This document shows, in pieces, positions 26,080 through 33,853 of a DNA stretch of 64,000 nucleotides. Under the pieces are notes generated by a model, which made no database searches, was not told the origin of the DNA, and saw only the letters and a list, made by a program, of their open reading frames with translations. A program made the translations under genes and the position numbers. Positions within the stretch are counted from its first letter, which is position 1. Each line of letters opens with the position of its first letter. The stretch is taken from contig NZ_CP116766.1 in assembly GCF_028463985.1 (NCBI RefSeq), positions 1,302,001 through 1,366,000 of the forward strand, in the 5' to 3' direction. The stretch is from Neisseria lisongii (lineage in GTDB: Bacteria > Pseudomonadota > Gammaproteobacteria > Burkholderiales > Neisseriaceae).

Positions 26080-26481
26080 ATGTCGATTGAAACAATCCTG
26101 CAAGGCGTGAAATTTGACGAAAAAGGACTGGTTTGCGCCATCGCCCAAGATTGGCAAAGCAAACGGGTATTGATGGTCGCATGGATGAACGCCGAAGCCC
26201 TGCAGAAAACCGCCGAAACCGGTTTTGCCCATTATTACAGCCGCTCCCGCCAAAAACAGTGGCTCAAAGGCGAAGAATCCGGCCACACCCAAAAAGTACA
26301 CGAACTACGGCTCGACTGCGACGGCGACGCTGTTGTTATGCTGATCGAACAAAACGGCGGCATCGCCTGCCACACCGGCCGGGAAAGCTGCTTCTACAAA
26401 ATATGGCAAAACGGCGCATGGCATACCGCCGACCCTGTTTTGAAAAACGAAGCGGATATTTACGGCGGCAAACACCCTTAA
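26080..26481 (+). CDS. hisI: Phosphoribosyl-AMP cyclohydrolase
   Basis: A 133-residue zinc enzyme that opens the adenine ring of PR-AMP in the third step of histidine synthesis. Family sequences: LMVAWMNAEALQKTAETG near residue 30, HYYSRSRQKQWLKGEESGH near residue 50, and the metal/catalytic segment LDCDGDAVVMLIEQNG followed by CHTGRESCFY. HisI and HisE are separate proteins here, not fused as in E. coli. hisE follows after 110 bases that contain a bracketed repeat. Confidence 0.95.
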   Translation: MSIETILQGVKFDEKGLVCAIAQDWQSKRVLMVAWMNAEALQKTAETGFAHYYSRSRQKQWLKGEESGHTQKVHELRLDCDGDAVVMLIEQNGGIACHTGRESCFYKIWQNGAWHTADPVLKNEADIYGGKHP

Positions 26482-26486
26482 ACCCA

Positions 26487-26565
26487 TGCCGTCTGAAAAC
26501 GAGCAAAGCGAGTTTCTGCGCAACTAAAACCGTAGGTTCCGCCAAAACAGTTTTTCAGACGGCCT
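26487..26565. repeat. Bracketed ~48-bp repeat between hisI and hisE
   Basis: ATGCCGTCTGAAAACGAGC, then GCGAGTTTCTGCGCAACTAA, CCGTAGGTTCCGCCAAAAC and an inverted uptake sequence. The same composition as at 21731-21889, with one unit. Confidence 0.75.
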
Positions 26566-26591
26566 TACCCCATTTTCCAAGCCCCAAAACC

Positions 26592-26915
26592 ATGAACGAA
26601 AACATTTTAAGCGAAATCCAAAACGTGATTGATTCACGCAAAGGCCAAAACCCTGACACCTCTTATGTTGCCCAACTGCTACACAAAGGCGGCGACAAAA
26701 TCCTGAAAAAAGTCATCGAAGAAGCCGGCGAAGTATTGATGGCCTCCAAAGACAACGACCCCGCCCACCTGATTTACGAAACCGCCGACCTTTGGTTTCA
26801 CAGCATGGTCTTGCTGGCACACCACGGTTTGCGTGTCGAAGATGTCGTCAGCGAACTCGCCCGCCGCCAAGGTTTGTCGGGGCTGGCCGAAAAAGCCGCT
26901 CGCACAGAACGCTGA
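26592..26915 (+). CDS. hisE: Phosphoribosyl-ATP pyrophosphatase
   Basis: A 107-residue MazG-fold pyrophosphohydrolase that converts PR-ATP to PR-AMP, the second histidine step. It shows TSYVAQLLHKGGDKILKKVI and the metal-binding EEAGEVLMASKD near residue 40, then YETADLWFHSMVLLAHHG near residue 60. The true start is the ATG at 26592; the frame is open far upstream through hisI in another register, which is accidental. hinT follows 68 bases later. Confidence 0.95.
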   Translation: MNENILSEIQNVIDSRKGQNPDTSYVAQLLHKGGDKILKKVIEEAGEVLMASKDNDPAHLIYETADLWFHSMVLLAHHGLRVEDVVSELARRQGLSGLAEKAARTER

Positions 26916-26983
26916 AACTGTATTACAATCATGCCTATTCTACCGAAGTCCCACCACATACCAAAAACGATTCGGAAGCCACT

Positions 26984-27307
26984 ATGAACAACTGCATTTT
27001 CTGCAAAATCGCCGCCGGCGAAATCCCGTCGGCAAAAGTATATGAAGACAGCGACATGCTGTGTTTCAAAGACATCAATCCGGCAGCACCGGTACACCTG
27101 CTGCTGATTCCCAAAATCCATTTCGACTCGCTGGCGCACGCCCAAGCCGAACACCAAACCCTGCTCGGCAAAATGATGCTCAAAGTGCCGCAAATCGCCG
27201 CAGAAGCAGGTCTGAGCAACGGTTTCAAAACCTTAATCAACACCGGCAAAGGCGGCGGGCAGGAAGTGTTCCACCTGCATATCCACATTATGGGTACACC
27301 GGCATAA
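26984..27307 (+). CDS. hinT: HIT-family purine nucleoside phosphoramidase (HinT-like)
   Basis: A 107-residue histidine-triad hydrolase. The N-terminus CIFCKIAAGEIPSAKVYED and the triad VFHLHIHIMG near residue 98 are typical of HinT/PKCI, which hydrolyses adenosine phosphoramidates and acyl-adenylates. The start is the ATG at 26984 (MNNCIFCK). In Neisseria this gene commonly precedes tatABC, as it does here; the gap to tatA is 57 bases with AAAGGAAA before tatA. Confidence 0.94.
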   Translation: MNNCIFCKIAAGEIPSAKVYEDSDMLCFKDINPAAPVHLLLIPKIHFDSLAHAQAEHQTLLGKMMLKVPQIAAEAGLSNGFKTLINTGKGGGQEVFHLHIHIMGTPA

Positions 27308-27364
27308 CGCAGCCTCAGTGCAAACCGTATTCACATTTATTTCACCTAAACAAAGGAAACCATT

Positions 27365-27568
27365 ATGGGCAGCTTTTCCCTCTGGCATTGGATTATCGTT
27401 CTGATTATTGTCGTATTGGTGTTCGGTACCAAAAAACTACGCAATGTCGGCAAAGACTTAGGCGGCGCAGTACATGATTTCAAACAAGGCCTCAACGAAG
27501 GCACCGATGCTCCAAACGCCAAAAAAGACGACGTAATCGAACATAAAAAAGACGAAGACAAAGCCTGA
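27365..27568 (+). CDS. tatA: Sec-independent translocase protein TatA
   Basis: A 67-residue inner-membrane protein that forms the oligomeric pore of the twin-arginine translocase for folded proteins. It has the single N-terminal helix WHWIIVLIIVVLVFGTKKL, the hinge FGTKKLRN, and an amphipathic helix, then a short acidic/basic tail. The order tatA-tatB-tatC with spacings of 5 and 7 bases indicates one operon. Confidence 0.96.
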   Translation: MGSFSLWHWIIVLIIVVLVFGTKKLRNVGKDLGGAVHDFKQGLNEGTDAPNAKKDDVIEHKKDEDKA

Positions 27569-27573
27569 TTTCC

Positions 27574-28221
27574 ATGTTTGATTTTGGATTAAGCGAACTT
27601 CTGCTGACCGGCGTTATCGCCCTGATTGTCTTAGGTCCGGAGCGGCTGCCCAAAGCCGCCCGTATGGCGGGCAATCTGGTCGGGAAACTGCAGCGTCTGG
27701 TCAGCAGTGTCAAACAGGAATTGAGCGTACAGGCGGAATTGGACGAGTTGCGGCAGGCAAAACAGGAATTCGAACAGGCCACCCAAGCCTTCCAAACGCA
27801 GCTTAAAGATACCGGCGACGGCCTCAACAGCAGCCTCGGCGAGATTTCAGACGGCCTCAAACCGTGGGAACGCCTGCCCGAGCAGCGTACGCCCGCCGAT
27901 TTCGGCATGGATACCGCCGCCGATACGGCCGATACAATCGATACCGCCGCTGCTGAAACGCCTGAAGTGCCGACAGATGAAAACGGCCAGCCGATTGCCC
28001 CTCCAGCCGCCGCAGACGACGGCGATCAGGCGTGGAAACAATACCTGCTCGGCGGCGGCAGCCGCAACGTTCAGGAAGTCAGCTATGCAGAAATCCCAAG
28101 CACTGCTGCGGTTTCGTCAGGACTGCATACGCCGTCTCTGCGCCAGCAGGCGCTGCGCCGCAAACGGGACGCACGCCCGAGATTCCGTCCGCAACCCAAA
28201 CTTCGTGTCCGCAAAAAGTGA
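27574..28221 (+). CDS. tatB: Sec-independent translocase protein TatB
   Basis: A 215-residue inner-membrane protein that with TatC forms the twin-arginine signal receptor. The N-terminus MFDFGLSELLLTGVIALIVLGPERLPKAAR is the family hallmark (transmembrane helix, then the LGPERLP hinge), followed by a long amphipathic helix (residues 35-90) and an extended hydrophilic, proline/alanine-rich tail. The uptake sequence within the frame (SDGL codons near residue 91) shows tolerance of these motifs in the tail. Confidence 0.95.
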   Translation: MFDFGLSELLLTGVIALIVLGPERLPKAARMAGNLVGKLQRLVSSVKQELSVQAELDELRQAKQEFEQATQAFQTQLKDTGDGLNSSLGEISDGLKPWERLPEQRTPADFGMDTAADTADTIDTAAAETPEVPTDENGQPIAPPAAADDGDQAWKQYLLGGGSRNVQEVSYAEIPSTAAVSSGLHTPSLRQQALRRKRDARPRFRPQPKLRVRKK

Positions 28222-28228
28222 GTAAACG

Positions 28229-29002
28229 GTGTCTGAACCTTCCAACGAACAAGTTACCCAGCCTTTAATCGAACACCTGCTGGAACTGCGCCGCCGCATG
28301 ATGTGGATCGTCGGCGCGACCCTGCTCTGCTTTATCGCACTGATGCCTTTTTCCCAGCAGCTTTATTCGTTTGCCGCCGAGCCGCTGATGGCCAATCTTC
28401 CGGCCGACACCAGCATGATTGCCACCGATGTAATCGCCCCGTTTTTCGTGCCGGTCAAAGTAACCCTGATGGCGGCATTCCTGCTGTCGCTGCCGCACAC
28501 GCTGTATCAGATTTGGGCATTTGTCGCACCGGCGCTCTACCAAAACGAAAAACGCCTGATTACGCCGCTGGTTTTATCCAGCTTCCTGCTGTTTTTTACC
28601 GGCATGGCGTTTGCCTATTATCTGGTGTTCCCCGTTATCTTCAAATTTTTAGCGGGCGTAACGCCGGTCGGTGTGAACATGGCGACCGACATCGACAAAT
28701 ACCTGTCGTTTATCTTGGGTATGTTTGTCGCCTTCGGCACGACTTTTGAAGTACCGGTTGTGGTGGTCTTACTGGCACGCATGGGCATTGTGGACGTGAA
28801 ACAGCTCAAAGCCGCCCGCCCGTATGTGGTGGTCGGTGCCTTTATCGTCGCCGCCGTGATTACCCCGCCTGATGTGATTTCGCAAATCCTGCTCGCCGTG
28901 CCGCTGATTGCGCTTTACGAAGCCGGTATCTGGTTCAGCCGCTTTATCAGCGTCCGTGTTCGGGAACTGGAAGAAAGCAGGGAAGACAGTGATACCGAGT
29001 GA
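28229..29002 (+). CDS. tatC: Sec-independent translocase protein TatC
   Basis: A 257-residue polytopic protein with six helices that binds twin-arginine signal peptides. It starts with GTG (28229). Family segments: LIEHLLELRRRMM near residue 10, PFFVPVKVTLMAAFLLSLPH near residue 70, LYQNEKRLITPL with the conserved glutamate near residue 105, and VVGAFIVAAVITPPDVISQ near residue 200. Last gene of the hinT-tatABC group. Confidence 0.96.
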   Translation: MSEPSNEQVTQPLIEHLLELRRRMMWIVGATLLCFIALMPFSQQLYSFAAEPLMANLPADTSMIATDVIAPFFVPVKVTLMAAFLLSLPHTLYQIWAFVAPALYQNEKRLITPLVLSSFLLFFTGMAFAYYLVFPVIFKFLAGVTPVGVNMATDIDKYLSFILGMFVAFGTTFEVPVVVVLLARMGIVDVKQLKAARPYVVVGAFIVAAVITPPDVISQILLAVPLIALYEAGIWFSRFISVRVRELEESREDSDTE

Positions 29003-29024
29003 TCACAGCCATATTTTTACCATA

Positions 29025-29042
29025 TATAGTGAATTCACTATA
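29025..29042. repeat. Perfect 18-bp palindrome TATAGTGAATTCACTATA
   Basis: Two MITE/IS630 terminal repeats joined head to head with nothing between them, just before an uptake-sequence pair. It looks like the scar of a MITE that has lost its entire interior. Confidence 0.75.
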
Positions 29043-29097
29043 GGCCGTCTGAAAATGCGATTTCCATCATCGCCGAGACCGCATTTTCAGACGGCCT
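29042..29097. terminator. Inverted uptake-sequence pair after tatC
   Basis: AGGCCGTCTGAAAATGCG and its inverse form an 18-bp stem with a 20-base loop. Confidence 0.7.
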
Positions 29098-29126
29098 GTT
29101 TCCCACCATTCCGATACTCCAGCACT

Positions 29127-29483
29127 ATGAAACCCGACACCCTCCGCCATTGGTCTTATTTTTCCGCCTGCGCCAGCCTGATTGCACTGATTGCCCTCAG
29201 CCTGTCGTGGGAACTCTGGCTTTCGCCGCTGCGCAGCGGCGGTTCGTGGCTGGCATTGAAAGCCTTGGTGTTGTGTCTGCCGCTGCCGGGTATTCTCAAA
29301 GGCAAAATCTACACTTATCAATACAGCTCGATGCTGATTCTGATTTATTTCGCCGAAGCCGTGATGCGGATTTTCGATGCGCAAACCACCAGCCGTCTCT
29401 GCGCCGCTGCCGCCGTTTTGCTCTGCACGGTATTTTTCGCCTCCTGCCTGATTTTCGTTAAACAGTCCAAACAGAGAGCATAA
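29127..29483 (+). CDS. DUF2069-family small membrane protein
   Basis: A 118-residue protein with four hydrophobic helices (residues 8-28, 35-55, 60-80 and 88-110). The segment LPGILKGKIYTYQYSSML near residue 52 and the loop FAEAVMRIFDAQT resemble DUF2069 proteins found across beta- and gammaproteobacteria, of unknown function. The start at 29127 is the first ATG after the uptake-sequence hairpin; 73 open codons further up overlap tatC and are ignored. The stop codon abuts the start of pglL, so the two are probably co-transcribed. Confidence 0.72.
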   Translation: MKPDTLRHWSYFSACASLIALIALSLSWELWLSPLRSGGSWLALKALVLCLPLPGILKGKIYTYQYSSMLILIYFAEAVMRIFDAQTTSRLCAAAAVLLCTVFFASCLIFVKQSKQRA

Positions 29484-31310
29484 ATGTTTTCCCGCTTTTC
29501 AGACGGCCTCGCCGAGCGCTGCAGCCGTGATTTGCTGCCGCTTTATCTGTGTTTCGGCTGGATTGCCGTTGCCCCGTTTCTCTCGCTTTACCGTGTCGGC
29601 CCTTTATCCAGTTTTTATCTCGAAACCGCCTCGCTGCTGGGCGCAGTGTGCCTGCTGTTGCTGAGTGCCGCCAAAGGCCTGCTCAATGTCCGTCTGCCGC
29701 AAACCGCCGTCGGCCTAGTGATTCTGGCGGCATACTGGTGGCTGCAGGCACGCTTGATGAATCTAACTTATCCGGGCATGAGCGACATTGTGGTTTGGGG
29801 CTTTATCATCCTCGCCGCCGCCCAATGGTCGTTGCAGGGTTGGGTCAAACGTTACGGACAGACGGAAATCGCCGCCGCTTTGGCGTGGGCGCTGCTGATT
29901 GGTGCATTACTGCAGGCAACGGTGGCGTTTATGCAGTTTAAAGGCTGGGCAAACGCCGACTGGCTTAAAGGCATTATTGCCTACAGCGGCCGCGACAATA
30001 TCAACGGCCAGCTCGGTCAGCGCAACCATCTCGGCCATTATTTGATGTGGGGGCTGCTTGCCTGCGCCTATTTGTGGTCGGAAAAACGGCTGAACCCTTG
30101 GTTCGGCTGCCTGCTGATGTTTGCATTGGCCGCCGTTTTGGGCTTGGTCAATTCACGCACCATTTTGGGCTATCTGATTGCCGTCGGCATGTTATTGCCG
30201 CTGTGGCGGATTTGGTTGGGCAAAGCCGCCAACCGCAGCGTGATTATTTTCGCACTCGCCCTGTTTGCCGCCGCCCTGTGCCAATATGCAGCCGGGCCGC
30301 TGTTGGAATGGCTGTCCGACACGCCTTACGAAACCGCACTCGAACGTGCCGCCAACAGCAGTTTTGAAGGTTCGGCACGCCAAACCGAATGGCTCAAAGC
30401 ATGGCTCGCATTCAAAAACGCCCCGCTCTTCGGCCACGGCTGGAACGGCTATGCCGCCGCCGGTTTCGAACTTCACGCCCAAACCCAACAATTCAGCAAC
30501 AATATCCTCAATGTACTGTTTACCCATTCGCATAATTTGGTTTTGCAACTGCTGGCCGAAATGGGGCTGGCGGGAACATTATTGGTCGGCGCAACCCTGC
30601 TTGCCGGTGCATTCGCCCTGCTGCGCCGTCCGTGCGGCAACGCCTCGTTTTTTGCACTGGCACTGATTGCCGTTTCCCTGTGCCACAGTATGCTGGAATA
30701 TCCCTTGTGGTATTTCTATTTCCTCACGCCTTTTGCCCTCTTTTTCGCCCTCGCCCCCGCCCGCACCGCCGAAACCCTGCCGCCAAACCTGCTGCGCCGT
30801 GCAACGGCTGCCGTTTTCGCTTTGTGTCTGCTCGGCGGCATTGCCCGCACCACTTACGATTATTACCAACTGACCGGTTACGCCCGTATCAGCAAACAGT
30901 CTTCGCCGCAGCAAAATCAAACGCAAATCGAAGGGCTGCGCCGCATTGCCGCCGAAAACGCCATGCTGCGTTATTATGCCGAACTCGCCCTCTCCCGCCG
31001 TGCCGATCCGAGTGATGCCTTCCTGCCGGACTGGGCGGCGGCAACCGCAATCCGTTCCCTGAGCTACCGCCCGTATGCCACTGCCTATCAGGTCGGGCTG
31101 TACCAATACCGCCAAGGCGACACTGTTCAGGGTCGGGAATGGCTGGCAAAAATCTACCGCTATTATCCGTATATGATGCCGTTTTACACCGGAAAAATCG
31201 ACCGCCTGCCGGTTTACCGCCCGCTGTTGGGCGAAATCCTGAACGCCTGCCAAACCTTTATCAGCCAACCCAAACATCCGACCACCAAACCCTGCAAAAC
31301 CGGAAAATAG
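29484..31310 (+). CDS. pglL: PglL-type O-oligosaccharyltransferase (pilin glycosylation)
   Basis: A 608-residue inner-membrane enzyme with about 12 helices and a C-terminal periplasmic region. It transfers lipid-linked oligosaccharide en bloc to serines of pilin and other periplasmic proteins. The resemblance to meningococcal PglL runs along the whole length: QARLMNLTYPGMSDIV near residue 90, GQLGQRNHLGHYLMWG near residue 175, FGHGWNGYA near residue 317, LFTHSHNLVLQLLAEMG near residue 345, CHSMLEYPLWYFYFL near residue 400, and YYPYMMPFY near residue 562. The first residues (RFSDGLAER) are encoded by an uptake sequence. It starts immediately after the DUF2069 gene. Confidence 0.93.
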   Translation: MFSRFSDGLAERCSRDLLPLYLCFGWIAVAPFLSLYRVGPLSSFYLETASLLGAVCLLLLSAAKGLLNVRLPQTAVGLVILAAYWWLQARLMNLTYPGMSDIVVWGFIILAAAQWSLQGWVKRYGQTEIAAALAWALLIGALLQATVAFMQFKGWANADWLKGIIAYSGRDNINGQLGQRNHLGHYLMWGLLACAYLWSEKRLNPWFGCLLMFALAAVLGLVNSRTILGYLIAVGMLLPLWRIWLGKAANRSVIIFALALFAAALCQYAAGPLLEWLSDTPYETALERAANSSFEGSARQTEWLKAWLAFKNAPLFGHGWNGYAAAGFELHAQTQQFSNNILNVLFTHSHNLVLQLLAEMGLAGTLLVGATLLAGAFALLRRPCGNASFFALALIAVSLCHSMLEYPLWYFYFLTPFALFFALAPARTAETLPPNLLRRATAAVFALCLLGGIARTTYDYYQLTGYARISKQSSPQQNQTQIEGLRRIAAENAMLRYYAELALSRRADPSDAFLPDWAAATAIRSLSYRPYATAYQVGLYQYRQGDTVQGREWLAKIYRYYPYMMPFYTGKIDRLPVYRPLLGEILNACQTFISQPKHPTTKPCKTGK

Positions 31311-31348
31311 GCCGTCTGAAAATCGGCAAAGTAAATTTTCAGACGGCT
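31309..31348. terminator. Inverted uptake-sequence pair after pglL
   Basis: The pair starts at the last base of the stop codon; AGGCCGTCTGAAAAT and ATTTTCAGACGGC enclose 12 bases. The remaining spacer to misR (31349-31625) is AT-rich, carries a possible -10 (TTAAGATGG near 31501) without a clear -35, and holds nothing else I can name. Confidence 0.65.
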
Positions 31349-31625
31349 AAACCCTTTGTTTTATCTAAATAAACACTTCACCGTACAGTACAGACCGAGC
31401 AAACGGTTTTTATCAATCTAAAATGTAAAGCCAAGCCCCGCCATTGCAAAAAAGCGAAAATACCGCTGATAAGAAACTATCAAAAAAACACCATTGCATG
31501 TTAAGATGGCATTTATCCGAATTTCGCCGCCGCCCTGCGGCCGCATATTGTGAAACACAACAGTCAGGCCACATCAGCGCATCTGACCGGCTGTTTCACC
31601 ATACAACCACGAAAAGGAAAGAATC

Positions 31626-32303
31626 ATGAGCCGAGTATTATTGGTAGATGATGACGCTTTATTGACCGAATTACTCACCGAATACCTGACCGCCGAAGGT
31701 CTGAACGTACACAGCGTATCCGACGGCGAAGCCGGTGTTCAGGAAATCCTGTCCGGCCAATACGACGTAGTCGTGCTGGATTCCATGATGCCGAAAATGA
31801 ACGGCTTGGACGTGTTGAAAAACGTCCGCAGCCAAAGCACCATTCCGGTGATTATGCTTACCGCCAAAGGCGACGACATCGACCGCATTATCGGTTTGGA
31901 AATGGGTGCCGACGATTATGTACCGAAACCCTGCACTCCGCGCGAACTCTTGGCCCGTATCAACGCCATTCTGCGCCGGGCTCAACAAAGCAGCGAACAG
32001 GGCGGCACGCCCAACAGCATTGCCGTCAGCGATGTGGTGCTTTACCCGGCCAAACGTCAGGCAACCATCGGCGACAAACCGCTCGAATTGACCAGCACCG
32101 AATTCAACCTGCTGGAAGTGTTGATGCGCCATGCCGGACAAGTGGTCAGCAAAGAAACCCTGTCGCTCGAAGCGCTCGACCGCAAGCTGGCAAAATTCGA
32201 CCGCAGCATCGACGTGCATATTTCCAGCATCCGCCACAAGCTGGGCGATGCCTCGCTGATTCAGACCGTCCGCGGCTTAGGTTATCTGTTTGTCAAAAAC
32301 TAA
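31626..32303 (+). CDS. misR: Two-component response regulator MisR (OmpR/CpxR type)
   Basis: A 225-residue regulator. Receiver domain residues 1-120: acidic pair in LLVDDDALL, phospho-acceptor Asp53 in VVVLDSMMPKMNG, Thr/Lys in IMLTAKGDD and YVPKPCTPREL. The C-terminal winged helix (residues 135-225) has LTSTEFNLLEVLMRHAGQVVSK-type sequence and SIDVHISSIRHKLG. In Neisseria MisR/MisS is the CpxRA-like system that responds to envelope stress and controls surface and virulence genes. misS starts 15 bases later. Confidence 0.95.
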   Translation: MSRVLLVDDDALLTELLTEYLTAEGLNVHSVSDGEAGVQEILSGQYDVVVLDSMMPKMNGLDVLKNVRSQSTIPVIMLTAKGDDIDRIIGLEMGADDYVPKPCTPRELLARINAILRRAQQSSEQGGTPNSIAVSDVVLYPAKRQATIGDKPLELTSTEFNLLEVLMRHAGQVVSKETLSLEALDRKLAKFDRSIDVHISSIRHKLGDASLIQTVRGLGYLFVKN

Positions 32304-32318
32304 GCACCGGCTGATGCG

Positions 32319-33725
32319 ATGAGATTGTTCCAACACATCTTCGCCACATTTTGCGCGGTCATTATCTGTGCGATTTTTGTGGCGAGTTTTTCTTTCTGGC
32401 TGGTACAAAGCACCTTGGCGGAGAATCAGTTCAAACAGCGCCGCACCATCGAAACGGCGCTGATGAACAGCATGATTACCGCTTTCCGTTCGCGGGGCGA
32501 CAGCGGCGCACGGGAAATCCTGATCGAATGGAAAGACAATCCCGTGTCCAATGTCGTATTCGTCATTGCCGGCGACGAACGCAAAGACATTCTTGCCCGC
32601 ACGATAGACAATAAAACCATCGAGCGGGCGCGTTCGTTTGCAATGGAAAACCCCAAATCCGAGCTGGTGCATATCGAATACGACCGCTTCGGCGAAGAAT
32701 ACCTGTTTTTCATCAAAGGCTGGGACAACCGCCAAGCCAAGCGCCTACCCAGCCCGCTGTTTATCCCCGGCCTGCCGCTGGCACCGATTTGGCATGAATT
32801 TATCATTCTGTCGTTTATCATTCTGGTCGGGCTGTTTATGGCCTATATTCTGGCCAACAACATCACCAAGCCGATACGCATACTCGGCCGGGGCATGAAC
32901 CGTGTCGCCAACGGCGATCTGGAAACCCGCATTGCTGCCGAAGTCGGCAATCGGGGCGACGAATTGGCGCAGCTTGCCGGACAATTCGACCAAATGGCGG
33001 AAAAACTGGAAAAACTGGTTGCCAAAGAACGCCACCTGCTGCACCACGTTTCCCACGAAATGCGCTCGCCGCTGGCACGAATGCAGGCAATCCTCGGCTT
33101 AATTCAGACCCAGCCGCACAAGCAGGAACAATACATCAAACGTTTGGAAGGCGAGCTGACCCGCATGGACACGCTGGTCGGCGAGCTGCTGACCCTGTCC
33201 CGACTGGAAACGTCTAATATTCCGCTAGAAAAAGAGCCGCTCAAGCTGATTCCGTTTTTAGAAAACCTGATTGAAGACAGCCAAAGCATCGCCGTGCAAA
33301 ACCGCCAGCAGGTTGTATTGGAAACCGAGGCCAAAATTCCGGCAAACGCCACCGTCTGCGCCAATGAAAGCTATCTTTACCGTGCATTCGACAACGTAAT
33401 CCGCAATGCCATGAATTACAGCCCCGAAGGAAGCACCATCAGCGTGCATATCCGCCAAGAAGGCAAACTCTGGCTGGTGGACGTAACCGACAACGGCCCC
33501 GGCGTGAGCGAAGCCCAGCTGCCACACATTTTCACGGCGTTTTACCGTGCCGATTCCAGCGCCAACAAACCCGGCACGGGCTTGGGGCTGGCACTGACCC
33601 AGCACATTATTGGCCAGCACCAAGGGCAAATCAGCGCCGAAAACGTGCAGCCCAACGGCCTGCGTATCCGCTTCAGCCTGCCCAAAGCCAAAGCCGCCGA
33701 CAAAGTCCGCAAAAAACCGGCCTAA
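32319..33725 (+). CDS. misS: Sensor histidine kinase MisS (CpxA type)
   Basis: A 468-residue membrane kinase. Transmembrane helices at about residues 8-30 and 160-180 enclose a periplasmic sensor region. The HAMP domain follows (NITKPIRILGRGMNRVANGD), then the phospho-acceptor His in HHVSHEMRSPLARMQ near residue 245, the N box VIRNAMNYSPEG near residue 360, and the G boxes DVTDNGPGV and NKPGTGLGLAL. It phosphorylates MisR. An uptake-sequence hairpin (33735-33774) closes the operon. Confidence 0.95.
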   Translation: MRLFQHIFATFCAVIICAIFVASFSFWLVQSTLAENQFKQRRTIETALMNSMITAFRSRGDSGAREILIEWKDNPVSNVVFVIAGDERKDILARTIDNKTIERARSFAMENPKSELVHIEYDRFGEEYLFFIKGWDNRQAKRLPSPLFIPGLPLAPIWHEFIILSFIILVGLFMAYILANNITKPIRILGRGMNRVANGDLETRIAAEVGNRGDELAQLAGQFDQMAEKLEKLVAKERHLLHHVSHEMRSPLARMQAILGLIQTQPHKQEQYIKRLEGELTRMDTLVGELLTLSRLETSNIPLEKEPLKLIPFLENLIEDSQSIAVQNRQQVVLETEAKIPANATVCANESYLYRAFDNVIRNAMNYSPEGSTISVHIRQEGKLWLVDVTDNGPGVSEAQLPHIFTAFYRADSSANKPGTGLGLALTQHIIGQHQGQISAENVQPNGLRIRFSLPKAKAADKVRKKPA

Positions 33726-33734
33726 CGGCACCAC

Positions 33735-33774
33735 AGGCCGTCTGAAAATCCACACACCCATTTTCAGACGGCCT
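33735..33774. terminator. Inverted uptake-sequence pair after misRS
   Basis: AGGCCGTCTGAAAAT and ATTTTCAGACGGCCT with a 10-base loop, 10 bases after the misS stop codon. Confidence 0.75.
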
Positions 33775-33853
33775 GCGTTTATCTTTATATAAAAATATAA
33801 AACAGTTTGCCACCTTACCGACAATAAAACCAAAACGCCAACGGAGAAACAAC

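Noticed and set aside
28117..28299. Candidate small gene antisense to the tatB/tatC junction
   Set aside because: No ribosome site and it lies wholly across two well-supported coding regions.
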